Shown one piece after another: positions 45,836 through 55,600 of a stretch of DNA of 64,000 bases. The stretch lies in contig NZ_AULU01000003.1 of NCBI RefSeq assembly GCF_000422445.1, forward strand, positions 558,001 to 622,000, written 5' to 3'. The stretch is from Paenibacillus assamensis DSM 18201. GTDB lineage: Bacteria > Bacillota > Bacilli > Paenibacillales > Paenibacillaceae. The translations under genes and the position numbers were made by a program. Below the pieces are notes generated by a model, which ran no database searches, had not been told where the DNA came from, and was given only the letters and a program-made list of their open reading frames with translations. Position 1 is the first letter of the stretch, and each line of letters opens with the position of its first letter.

Positions 45836-46009
45836 TTACAACGGATCTGCATGTTTCACCGCATGTTCCCAGCTAGGGAAGTAGAACAATGCACTTCTCA
45901 TCAATTCGGGGTCACTTTGCTTCACTTGCTTTTTACTCACCGAACCGCCACTCGATACGCGTTGACGTATTCGGGCGATCACCTCGTCAGGCTGTAAGGA
46001 AATATCCAT
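45836..46009 (-). CDS. small protein resembling the homing-endonuclease-associated repeat
   Basis: This 57-residue protein starts at ATG 46009, preceded by CAGGAGGTGAGTCTG; an upstream in-frame start at 46054 has no ribosome binding site. The sequence runs helix (DEVIARIRQRVSSGG), Lys-rich turn (VSKKQVKQSDPELM), helix, and FPSWEHAVKHAD. This matches my memory of the homing-endonuclease-associated repeat (L...G..L....V....P.L...A...F.SW..A...A), here as a single free-standing unit. No endonuclease domain is attached. The role may be DNA binding. A terminator follows directly. Confidence 0.55.
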   Translation of the reverse strand: MDISLQPDEVIARIRQRVSSGGSVSKKQVKQSDPELMRSALFYFPSWEHAVKHADPL

Positions 46010-46092
46010 CAGACTCACCTCCTCCTGCACTTTGTTATTCCCAATTGTACCCATCGGATCATTAAGCTATACGAAATTTGTCCGATGTATAC

Positions 46093-46144
46093 AAAAAGAA
46101 CCGAGGTCATCTCAAGTGAAATCCACTTGAGATAACCCCGGTTC
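46093..46144 (-). terminator. orphan terminator-like hairpin upstream of the 57-residue gene
   Basis: The arms 46124-46144 and 46098-46118 pair over about 20 bp with two wobbles or mismatches. The minus strand continues into TTTTTG. No annotated minus-strand gene lies upstream of it. The rest of 46010-46325 has no gene that I can support. Confidence 0.65.
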
Positions 46145-46337
46145 TAAGCTGGAAATAGCTATATATTAGCGGTTTTATTAACAAAAATTCAATTCAATTC
46201 CATTAATTGTTAAACAAACTCAAAAAAGACCTTATTCAACATCATATCTTAACGGAAAGAAATAGTCTATATTTTTACATTTCTTTTCTCTATAGTAAGG
46301 AGGCCGGCACAATTCAAAAGACGGAGTGTTGCTAACG

Positions 46338-47333
46338 ATGATGGCCTACCAATGTCACCTTAAACCAGATGATCTACAAACACATATTAAGAACATTTTT
46401 GGCACGGATTATGTAGTCGATAATATTTTTAACATGCAAGGCGGTGCACAAAAGGCAGTCTATAAAGTGAACTGTACGAATCAATTTAGCTTTGTACTCT
46501 ACGTTTGGGATCAAGCTATTAATTATTTTCAACAAGAAAGAGAAGAAGAGCAGCAGCGATCAGAGCCATACTGCGGCAGTCAATTATTTGCACAAAATTA
46601 TAACTTCTTGCATCAGCTCAATGTTCGAATTCCTACTGTATACTATTTAAATCAAGACAAACTGCAATATCCATTCGACTTTGCGTTTGTTGAATATGTA
46701 GATGGCCAACCTTCAGATGCCTATTTCCAAGCTAATCATGATGTACAACATAAAATATTTACGAAAGCGAACGACATGCTTGCAGCCATTCATTCTAATC
46801 AAAGCAGTACGTACGGAAAATTAGACGAGCTTGGAAAGAACAACGAGCCTTGTCACCTATCGATCATGAAGAACGCACACAAGCAGCTTTCATTCGCTGC
46901 CCAATATGTAAACGATATAAGTGAACAGCAAGCACAACTATTGGATACTATTCACGAACTAGAATCGCGAATGAAACCGCGTCAGACGTACCATTTTATC
47001 CATGGCGAGCTTGGCCCTAACCATATCGTCATCGACAAGCAGCTTGAGCCATGCTTCATTGACATTGATGGTGCTATGTTTTCTGATCTTGAGTATGAAC
47101 ACAGCTTCATGGCGTTTCGCTTTGATGAACAATATCGCTATTTCAAAAATGATTCCTTGGATCGCAATCGAATGCTGTTCTATAAGCTGCATCATCATAT
47201 TTCCTATACTGCAGGCGGTTTAAAGCTGCTGCAAAGAAACTTTCCCGATCGGCAGTTGGCTGAAAGCATCGTTTCATATAACTCCAAATGTGTGCTTGAA
47301 TTTCTTGCAGGCACGGAACATATGACGTTCTAA
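46338..47333 (+). CDS. APH-like phosphotransferase family protein
   Basis: This protein of about 331 residues has the aminoglycoside/choline kinase-like fold. The N-lobe has the nucleotide region MQGGAQKAVYKVNC and FVLYVW. The catalytic loop is HFIHGELGPNHIVID, so the usual HGDxxxxN has Glu in place of the catalytic Asp, while the Asn is kept. The metal motif FIDIDGAMFSDLEYE is intact. Substrate unknown; resistance should not be assumed. GTG 46326 also opens the frame but abuts GGAG, so ATG 46338 is preferred. It is a single gene. Confidence 0.8.
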   Translation: MMAYQCHLKPDDLQTHIKNIFGTDYVVDNIFNMQGGAQKAVYKVNCTNQFSFVLYVWDQAINYFQQEREEEQQRSEPYCGSQLFAQNYNFLHQLNVRIPTVYYLNQDKLQYPFDFAFVEYVDGQPSDAYFQANHDVQHKIFTKANDMLAAIHSNQSSTYGKLDELGKNNEPCHLSIMKNAHKQLSFAAQYVNDISEQQAQLLDTIHELESRMKPRQTYHFIHGELGPNHIVIDKQLEPCFIDIDGAMFSDLEYEHSFMAFRFDEQYRYFKNDSLDRNRMLFYKLHHHISYTAGGLKLLQRNFPDRQLAESIVSYNSKCVLEFLAGTEHMTF

Positions 47334-47348
47334 CCATTCCAAATAACA

Positions 47349-47387
47349 AACCCGCAAAGAGCCAGTGCCATTGGCTCTTTGCGGGTT
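47349..47387. terminator. strong bidirectional terminator
   Basis: The arms 47349-47364 and 47372-47387 form a perfect 16-bp stem with a seven-base loop, between the convergent phosphotransferase and S-layer genes. A T-rich tract follows on the plus strand. Confidence 0.85.
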
Positions 47388-47426
47388 CCTTTATTACTTA
47401 TTTTGCAACAATAAAACGATAGCGCC

Positions 47427-50400
47427 TTACTTAGAAATTAATTTCTCACCTTTTGCAGGTACGACTTCAGCCGTATGTGATTGAGATGCTTCCTCGATAT
47501 CACCATAAGCCCAATGCGTCGGTAACACATCACGCCATGTCGGCTTAGTAACTTCGAATAATGGACCACGTTCCAACAATCTGTTCACCAGCTTAACCGC
47601 TTCTGCTCTTGTTATCGAAGCATCAGGGCGGTAGCTGCCATCTTTGTATCCATGAGCCGCTCCTGCTTCTACAAGCGCAGTAATATGCTTCTCAGCCCAA
47701 TGCCCTTGTACATCTTTAAAGCTGCTTGGCTTGTTAGACACGAGCTGTTTCCAACGAGCAGCAGTAGCTGCCATCTCTGCTCTCGTAAGTGGACGGTTCG
47801 GTTCGAATGACTCTTCACCAACCCCAATCATGATTCCTTTCGCACTTAACGATTGGATAGCCGCAAATGCCCAGTGGCCCGCTTGAACATCCTTGAAGCT
47901 AGATGTAGATGCTGACGTTGATGCCGCTTTACCCTCACTAAGCTTCCACAGCATAACAGCTAGTTCTGCACGAGTGATAGACTTCTCTGGGCGGAATGTG
48001 CCGTCCTTGAATCCTTTTATATACGGCTTATGCTGAACCGTCTTCACACCATGATTATCTTTATTGGAATCCTTGTCCTTATCTTTATCTGTTTCTTTCG
48101 TTCCTCCCGTTGTCGGAGGTATTATACCGCCTGTGGAACCACCGCCATTAGTTACCGCATCCATTTTCACAATTGTAAATGTACTGAACTTATGAATAAC
48201 GATGGACATCCCGATCACGTTACCAGCAGCATCACGCTCGATAACGCCTTGCTTCAAATCTTTACTGCCGTCACTATGCTGAATATACACATACAAAGAC
48301 TTCAGATAAGCAGCTTGTGCGACTGGATCAGTCGGTGCTTGCAGCTTGTCTAATGGGAATACAAGCTTTGTCTCACGATCCGAATAGTTCGTTTCAATAA
48401 TCATCGGAGTTCCAACAAGCTTCACTCGCTTCGTTCCTGCAGTTTGTTTCACTACTGCGTCATTTATCGCTTGCTCATTCAATGCCTTCTTCTGTAACTC
48501 AGCACGAATCGGTACAAAACGGAAGAACAGGTCATTGCCATCTTGCATCAATTGATGCAGTGTTGCTTTATCTAATACAACATGTGCCCCAGCAGTCTCG
48601 ATAACCAAATTTAATCCATTAGCTAGTGGAGAATATGCCGCGATCGGCACTTCTACTGCTACTTCATCTGCTGGATCATTTGGCAGATCCGCTGCGATAA
48701 GACGAATGGAAGAATGATTATTCGCTTGTGCCTTAACACGCGCGTATTCCGTTTTAGCTGGATCAACGACTACTTTATCAATTTTCGTACCATCAGACAT
48801 CGTCTTGCGCGTAATAATGTTATTCTCTACGCTCTCAGCATCGTTTCCTGCTTGAATGGGTACCGTTCTAGAGCTATCTTCTTTCACAATTTGCAGCGAG
48901 CCCTTTTTCACAATAACGAGGAACGTACGTGTCGCTTTCACGCCATCTTTCTCAACAGTTGCGGTCATCCATACGGTTGTATCTTTATCTGGAGAAGGGG
49001 TAACTTCTCCTTTTTCGTTCAACACAGACGGGTCACTCGATGTCCACTTCACCGCTGTATTGTATTTGCCTTCTGTCGGCAATATTACATTTTTCGTTAC
49101 ACTTTCCCAGCTATCCCCTTTTGCATAGCCGATGGACAGTTCTTTTAATGCCTGAGCTACTTCGCTTTCCTTCGATTGTCGAGTCGCTTTAATGGTATAT
49201 ACCGTTTGAGTAAGTCCATCTTCAGCCGTCACAATTACCTTTAATTCGTTAATACCAACTTGCAATGGGAACGTATACCCACCCGTTAACGGATCATATG
49301 TCGCCCCAACTACCGAGATGTTGGCTTTTGGACTATATACAAGATCAGTAACCGACAATTGATCGGTTTCATGCCCCACGTTCACTTCGTATTCCGTTGT
49401 ACCGCTAGAAAATGCAGGGCTAAGCGTACCCGGTGACACTGTTGTATGCAGCAGCTGTGCATTTCGGCTCGGCTGTTTGTTCACCTTTAGCGTATACGTT
49501 TTCTTCGTCGTGCCATCTGGTGCTGTGACTTCAACTTGTATGACATTGTCTCCCGTCTTCAACGGAATAAGGTCAGACGGTTGATTGCTGACTACTTTTA
49601 CCCCATTTACTTGCAATGTAGAACGTGGATCGTAAACAGCTCCTGTCACCGTAATGCTGTATACATCTTCCGTTACGGATACAGCATAATCGGTAATATC
49701 TTTATCGAATGCAGGGCTTATTGTCCCTGGTGTTGTAAAAATGCTAAGAAGATCGGCGTTGTTACTTTCTGTCACAGCAAATTGTGTCGAACTGTGAATA
49801 GCACTCACGCCATCCACTTTTACTTTGATATAATAGTTAGCTAGATTCAATACATCTGTCACGGGTAATACTACGGTCGCCTTGTTATTCGTTACCGCTC
49901 CACTTCCTGTTATAGCAGGGGACAGCGACCGTTTATTTTCGTCTACCAATTCCACTTGTACAGCAGCACCGTCAAGAACATTTGCTGTTTGAATCTCAAC
50001 AGGTATGTTAATCGCAGTGCCTACTGCTGCTTTATTAGGAACAGCTGTCACACTGGAGATGACAGGCAGTGCCGCATTAATCGTCGTAGTCGCGCTTCCG
50101 ACATTGGTAATCGTTTGATCCTTTTGCGATGTTCCTGTCAACGTAATCGTATCTGTTCCAGCTGCCCCAGCGGGCACCTGTACTTCCACCGTTACCGTTT
50201 TGATTGCTCCATTACCAGGGACAGTAACACTAGTACCTTCAACAATGTTTACCTTCCATCCATTAGCTGATGTTGCATATAAGTCAAATACATCTGCATC
50301 CTTTTGGAAGTTTTGAAGCTTAAATGGATAGACCACTGTACTGTTTGGAGCAGTCGTTTGTGAAGGAGGCGCTATAATTTGCAAGGAGCCCGCAGTCGTC

Positions 50401-51236
50401 CACATTTCAGTAGATTGAACGACCCATTTTTCATTAGTGCCCAATGTTTGACGATCCCATTGCAACTGATAGCCGGCATCGGTATTTTCCGAATTTACCG
50501 AATTCGACAACTGCCCATTACTTGCCTCCGTATTGCCCTTTCTAAAGTCCCCGCCATAATATCGGTCAGCTGGAGATGTATTTTTACCTGCAAATCCCAT
50601 CAATCCAAAGCGGGACATATCATCATTTTTCACATAAACCATGTTCAATATTGGGTCCCAATAGGACTTAGCACTATCTTCTCCGCCAAACATTGTATCT
50701 CCGCCATGAAACAGCTTCAAATTGCTATATGTTTTGGTGGCTGACTTATTTTCAACGGACCATTCTTTTTCCATGTATCTTTCATTTTCTGGATAATAGA
50801 TCGTCTGCTTTAGTTCCAGCTCCCCAGAATCAAGCTGCCATGTTACTACGATTGTGTGTTCATCGGGCATGGTAATAATACCTTCGCCTAGCGGTACATT
50901 TTTCCCTGTTGATTGATTGCCAGCAAAATAAGGGGAGAATTGTCTCGTAACTGTACCTGATTCGGTATAAAACAGATTTGTCCCCCAAGCTTCATTGCCA
51001 AAGTATTGCCCTACATAGCCATTCCCTTGCCATAAGTAAGCAGCAAGTTCTCCATTATTTTTCACGGTAACTTTCAACGGCTCCTGCACACCATTGATGA
51101 GCTTCCCACCGATGTCGCGCTGCTGTGCAGCAGCTTCCACCTTCGTTGCAAAAGGTGCTAACACAATTGAACCGATCATGACTATAGCTAGCACAAATGC
51201 ATATATACGTCTTGGATTATGCTTTTTTAATGCCAA
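47427..51236 (-). CDS. large S-layer homology surface protein
   Basis: This is a 1269-residue secreted protein. Domains in order: signal peptide (1-35, ending KVEAAA), a beta-rich region (about 40-285), and an NEW3-like Ig domain (about 298-388). Two cadherin-like beta-sandwich repeats follow (about 495-587 and 592-687; each with L...PG.LSPAF...T.Y), then a bacterial Ig-like domain (about 695-777), a mixed region to 1025 and a Gly/Thr then Lys/Asp linker (1030-1060). Three SLH-type units (about 1072-1102, 1113-1162, 1172-1222) and part of a fourth come last. SLH domains hold the protein on the cell-wall polymer. The start is TTG 51236, eight bases after AAAGGGG; a nearby ATG is out of frame. 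Confidence 0.9.
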   Translation of the reverse strand: MALKKHNPRRIYAFVLAIVMIGSIVLAPFATKVEAAAQQRDIGGKLINGVQEPLKVTVKNNGELAAYLWQGNGYVGQYFGNEAWGTNLFYTESGTVTRQFSPYFAGNQSTGKNVPLGEGIITMPDEHTIVVTWQLDSGELELKQTIYYPENERYMEKEWSVENKSATKTYSNLKLFHGGDTMFGGEDSAKSYWDPILNMVYVKNDDMSRFGLMGFAGKNTSPADRYYGGDFRKGNTEASNGQLSNSVNSENTDAGYQLQWDRQTLGTNEKWVVQSTEMWTTAGSLQIIAPPSQTTAPNSTVVYPFKLQNFQKDADVFDLYATSANGWKVNIVEGTSVTVPGNGAIKTVTVEVQVPAGAAGTDTITLTGTSQKDQTITNVGSATTTINAALPVISSVTAVPNKAAVGTAINIPVEIQTANVLDGAAVQVELVDENKRSLSPAITGSGAVTNNKATVVLPVTDVLNLANYYIKVKVDGVSAIHSSTQFAVTESNNADLLSIFTTPGTISPAFDKDITDYAVSVTEDVYSITVTGAVYDPRSTLQVNGVKVVSNQPSDLIPLKTGDNVIQVEVTAPDGTTKKTYTLKVNKQPSRNAQLLHTTVSPGTLSPAFSSGTTEYEVNVGHETDQLSVTDLVYSPKANISVVGATYDPLTGGYTFPLQVGINELKVIVTAEDGLTQTVYTIKATRQSKESEVAQALKELSIGYAKGDSWESVTKNVILPTEGKYNTAVKWTSSDPSVLNEKGEVTPSPDKDTTVWMTATVEKDGVKATRTFLVIVKKGSLQIVKEDSSRTVPIQAGNDAESVENNIITRKTMSDGTKIDKVVVDPAKTEYARVKAQANNHSSIRLIAADLPNDPADEVAVEVPIAAYSPLANGLNLVIETAGAHVVLDKATLHQLMQDGNDLFFRFVPIRAELQKKALNEQAINDAVVKQTAGTKRVKLVGTPMIIETNYSDRETKLVFPLDKLQAPTDPVAQAAYLKSLYVYIQHSDGSKDLKQGVIERDAAGNVIGMSIVIHKFSTFTIVKMDAVTNGGGSTGGIIPPTTGGTKETDKDKDKDSNKDNHGVKTVQHKPYIKGFKDGTFRPEKSITRAELAVMLWKLSEGKAASTSASTSSFKDVQAGHWAFAAIQSLSAKGIMIGVGEESFEPNRPLTRAEMAATAARWKQLVSNKPSSFKDVQGHWAEKHITALVEAGAAHGYKDGSYRPDASITRAEAVKLVNRLLERGPLFEVTKPTWRDVLPTHWAYGDIEEASQSHTAEVVPAKGEKLISK

Positions 51237-51262
51237 TTTTCATACCCCTTTGCCCTCATTAT

Positions 51263-51280
51263 TTAGGTACATATACCTAA
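51263..51280. promoter_or_regulatory. perfect palindrome upstream of the S-layer gene
   Basis: TTAGGTA-CATA-TACCTAA has seven-base perfect arms and lies 27-44 bases ahead of the start codon, in the probable leader or promoter. It is a candidate operator; the binding protein is unknown. Confidence 0.5.
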
Positions 51281-51415
51281 TCCTTATGAAATATCATAGT
51301 AACAGCCACTGAACAAACGCTGAAAAATAAGTGTTCATTCGTTTTTTCTCGACAATTTTCCAACGTTACGGCCATATTTTTCATGAATATGAGAGTGTAA
51401 AGGTACCATAATATA

Positions 51416-51449
51416 AAAAGAACTGCCCACCTATTGGCAGACAGTTCTA
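51416..51449 (-). terminator. terminator of the two-component operon
   Basis: Read on the minus strand, AGAACTG pairs with CAGTTCT and an inner stem pairs with wobbles. TTTTTAT follows. Confidence 0.75.
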
Positions 51450-51489
51450 CATACATCTATTATTCGTTTTATATAAAAGGGCAACATCT

Positions 51490-52692
51490 TTACCAATTCA
51501 TTTCATACTCTTCTTTGAGAAGCTTCGCAACATAATCATACCAATTAATAGGCAGCGATTCTCCCAACTCTCTCTCATACTGCTCCTTGTATTCTTGCAC
51601 AAAACTTTTTGCTTTTGCTTTTTCCCCTACCTCGATATAACACTCGACCATTTGAAGCGCGTAATCTTCATTCCATGGCTCAAAATGGAGCAGCTTGCGT
51701 GCATAGGTGATGGCTTTCCGATAATCCCCTTGCTTCTTTTTTAAATGACTAACCGCATCTTCCATCAGCCATATATACCGCTCCCGCAGTTCTTCACGAT
51801 GGACAGACATCCAAAGATTATCCAGCCCTTCACACCAATCACCGCGATACAACGACAATTTCTCTTCCCATTTCTCAATATCAGTTAGCAGAGATGGAAG
51901 ATTCATAAGCTCATCCCTGTCATGCCATATATCTGTTAACACTAATCGATACATCCGATCACGAAACGAAACGTGAATATGCTCCTGCAGCTCTCTCTCC
52001 ACTACAGCACGGCGGAGCTGATACACACACGTATGTACATATTGCTTCGCTTTATCAGGGTCAGAGTTAGGAAATACATCCGTAATAATCTGGTCTAGAC
52101 TGACGGAATCCTTATACAGCAAATAAGCAAATAATTCTTCAACCTTAAGTGTACGCCACTTCACAAGGCCAGCATGAGATTGTATTGTCAAACGTCCCAG
52201 ACTATAAATTCGGGGTGCATTCGTTTCCATTAATACTGCACTCGGAATGGATGATGGTTCAGAAGTGCACTGCTCATACACGCCCCCCACTGATGACGCT
52301 TGCTTATTTTCAGTGGTCGTTTTCCCCGACCGTCGACGATGAATGCGATTTAATGATAGCTGTAACCGCTCGGTCTTGACGGGCTTTAGTATATAATCAA
52401 TCGCACTTAATTCGAACGCTTGGATCGCGTATTGATTATAAGCTGTTACGAATACGACTTCGATCATAGGCTTCTGCTCAAGGAGTTGCTCCGCAAACGC
52501 AAGCCCCGTAATCCCAGGCATTTGAATATCCAACAGCACGATATCCGGCTCATGTTGAAGTGCCCACTCCAGTGCTTGCTGCGCATGTGAGAATAAAGTG
52601 ATTTCCCCTGCTAAAGGTTCTTCTTTTAACATATCTTCCATCTCACCTAACGCAGGCAGCTCATCATCTACGACTAGTATCCGATAGGTCAT
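51490..52692 (-). CDS. response regulator with BTAD output domain
   Basis: This 400-residue protein has a receiver domain (about 1-120) with acidic pocket Asp9-Asp10, phosphorylation site Asp55 in VLLDIQMPG, Thr83 and Lys103. A winged-helix DNA-binding domain (about 160-250) and a helical bacterial transcriptional activation domain (BTAD, about 255-395) follow. This REC-wHTH-BTAD layout resembles SARP-type activators. Its ATG overlaps the kinase stop as ATGA, so it is the cognate partner of the hybrid kinase. The target genes are unknown; the adjacent surface-protein gene is a reasonable candidate. Confidence 0.9.
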   Translation of the reverse strand: MTYRILVVDDELPALGEMEDMLKEEPLAGEITLFSHAQQALEWALQHEPDIVLLDIQMPGITGLAFAEQLLEQKPMIEVVFVTAYNQYAIQAFELSAIDYILKPVKTERLQLSLNRIHRRRSGKTTTENKQASSVGGVYEQCTSEPSSIPSAVLMETNAPRIYSLGRLTIQSHAGLVKWRTLKVEELFAYLLYKDSVSLDQIITDVFPNSDPDKAKQYVHTCVYQLRRAVVERELQEHIHVSFRDRMYRLVLTDIWHDRDELMNLPSLLTDIEKWEEKLSLYRGDWCEGLDNLWMSVHREELRERYIWLMEDAVSHLKKKQGDYRKAITYARKLLHFEPWNEDYALQMVECYIEVGEKAKAKSFVQEYKEQYERELGESLPINWYDYVAKLLKEEYEMNW

Positions 52693-55600
52693 ATGCTCCC
52701 CTTCTCTGCACGTATTTTCATCGTTATAACCGTACCTCCGCTTTCAAGGCGTCGAATGTCCAAATATGTTCCATACATACTTTTCAAACGGCCATTAATA
52801 TTGGCGAGTCCGATTCCCTTCCGTTTACCGTCCATTGGCGGCGCAGCTACCGTTACATCCAACGTCATCTCGTCCAACGAAATTCCTACCCCATTATCCA
52901 TTACAGATAATTCAATCCATTCCCCAACTTTACGAGAGGAAATGTTAACCGTTCCACCTTCTACTTTTTCCATAAGTCCGTGGCGAACTGCATTTTCCAC
53001 AATCGGCTGTAACAATAATGGTGGCATATGAAAATCTGTCACATCCAAAGCGTACTCCACATTCAACCGATCACCGAAGCGTGCTTGTTCCAGCGATAAA
53101 TAAGCCTTAATGAGTGCAACTTCTTCTGAAAAGGGAACCTCATCTACCTCATTATCAAAGTCAAAGCTCCCTCGCAAGAAATCACTTAGCGCATGCAATA
53201 GCCTTCTCGTTGCCTCAGAGTCACGTTTACTCATCCACGATATCGTATTAATCGAGTTGAACAAGAAATGTGGTTTAATTTGAGCACGCAGCATATCCCG
53301 CTCCGAATGAACTAACTGCACAGCTGTTTCTTTAAGCTGAATCAATGTTTTTACGCGCCCTTTTAAATCTGTCCAATCAAAAGGTTTGTGGATAAAATCA
53401 TTAGCCCCTGCTTCAAACCCCGCCAAATTCATCTCCGTATTCGAGCCAGCTGTGGCCATCAATATTGGCAGCTCTAAGGAATGATATTGCTGACGAATTT
53501 CACGGCACAATTCAAATCCAGACATTTTCGGCATCATGACATCCATAATGCACAAGTTGAAGCGATTGCCATCTTGCAGCAGCTTCAGGGCAGCTTCGCC
53601 GCTCTTTGCTGATTCACATCTATACCCTTCCATCTCCAGCAAATTAATAAGTGCCTTCAAGCTGGCGTAACTGTCATCGACGAGTAAAATGCGAGCTTTG
53701 TGGTTCCGAACATCTATCGATGATATAGCAGCTCGTTCACTTGCTTGAGGCAATTGTATTGTAGCTGCCTGCTCTTGAACATGTGCGACTATATAAGATG
53801 AAAATTTATTTTCCGAATACGAATTACGTAAAAGTTCATCATGATCTACTACGTGCTGACTGAAATCAACAGCAGGAAGCATAAAGGTGAAGGTACTCCC
53901 TTTTCCAAGTATAGAATGAACGGAAATACGTCCCCCTTGGAGTTCAATTAATTGCTTCGTTATAGAGAGGCCAATGCCAATTCCCGTTGTATCGGTATAT
54001 CCTTTTCGCTCCAACTGTTGGTATTCCATAAATATTCGCTCAAGTTGACTCGCTTCCATTCCAACACCTGTATCCGTTACCGCAATGGATACCCATCCTT
54101 CCTGATGGACAGACGACACGGTAATCGATCCAGACGGCGTATGTTTTAGTGCATTATCAAGCAAATTGTATAAACTCTGAAGAATTCGATTCTCATCCGC
54201 AATAACATAATGCTTCCCAGGCTCAACGTGATTGCGCAATTCTACTTCATCATTATGGTTCAAGCGATTAAATATATCTAACACAACCGAAACCAATCGA
54301 TAAATATCAACCGGCTCAGTATGCAGTCGAATTCTGCCGTTTTTCACTTGCTCATGATCCAAAATATCTTTCACCAGATAGCTCAATCGCTGCGCAGTGC
54401 CATTTACAAGGCGCACATCCGACTGCTGCGCTGCATTTAATTGACCACCTGAACCACGGATCATCGATTGACTAATATTAATAATCGCATTCAGCGGGGA
54501 CTTCAGTTCATGAGAAGTACGAACTAAAAATTGTTCCTGATCTTTCATCTGCCTTGCCAACTGCTCAGACAATTGCTTGCTGCGATTAAAGGCAGTCGTA
54601 AATCGGCTGGAGAAGAACAACCCTTGTGACAGCACGAAAATAGGGACACCGATGGGCAGCATGTACGTAAACGTTCCGACCCACATCACTTTAAAGGCCA
54701 TCAATAAAATAACCTGCAAAGCGGCCAACATACTAACAAGCATATACATCGAGCCAGCTAATTTATGCTGGACAACCCTCACAGATACAACCACCATATA
54801 AACAATAACAACGTTAAGAACCAGTAATAACAAATAGGTGAATCTAGAAAAAAAGCTCATCGGCGTAAATAGCGCTACCAATGTGATGAGCAGCGTTAAC
54901 CAGCCTATTACTTTAGCAATCTTAACCGATGCATGCGGTTGAAATTGATAACAAATATGAGCGGTGAAAAAATATCCCGCGCAAGCCCCAGAAATGAGCT
55001 GGATTTTCACATTCACTTCAAACGATAAATACGGTAGAAATTCCAACAGTACTTTTTCACCATGTGAAGCCACATAAAAGGCACTAAAAAAACAAAACAA
55101 CGGGTAAAAGATGCCTGCTTTCCCTTCACGCCTATGGAAACTTTCTCCCGATAAGTAAATGGCCATAAATAACAGGCAGACAATAATGGCTACATCCACA
55201 TAGCCCCTGCGCTTTTCCAACGCCTGTATAGCTTCTGGTGTACCAATATAAATCGGCTCAGAAACACCTTGGTTCGCATAAAAATCAAAGTTGGATGCTT
55301 GCAGTACCAGCTCAACTTCCCCTTGATCTGTGGAAAAATAACTATTATACGGGCGGTTATCCGGCGTTGAAGTATCCGAACTGCTGCCTACTTGCCCTGT
55401 GGAGCCAATCAGCTCACCGTCGGCATAAAGCCTGCTTGCCGTCTTTACATTGGTTACCCTTATCGCATAATCTCGATGGTTCGATGGCAGCTTGAGCTTT
55501 ATACGATAGGTCGCAACATAGACGTCATCATTGAGAAATGGTATCCATCCTTGAGGATTCCATTGATGAGGGAGCCTAACAAAGGCAGCAAGTTCAGGCT

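Noticed and set aside
46338..47333. Antibiotic-resistance call for the APH-like gene
   Set aside because: Only the general kinase fold is visible, the catalytic Asp is replaced by Glu, and the family includes many non-resistance kinases.
49536..50744. Plus-strand frames opposite the S-layer protein gene
   Set aside because: They lie antisense to a long gene with clear domains and show Cys-rich, random-looking translations.
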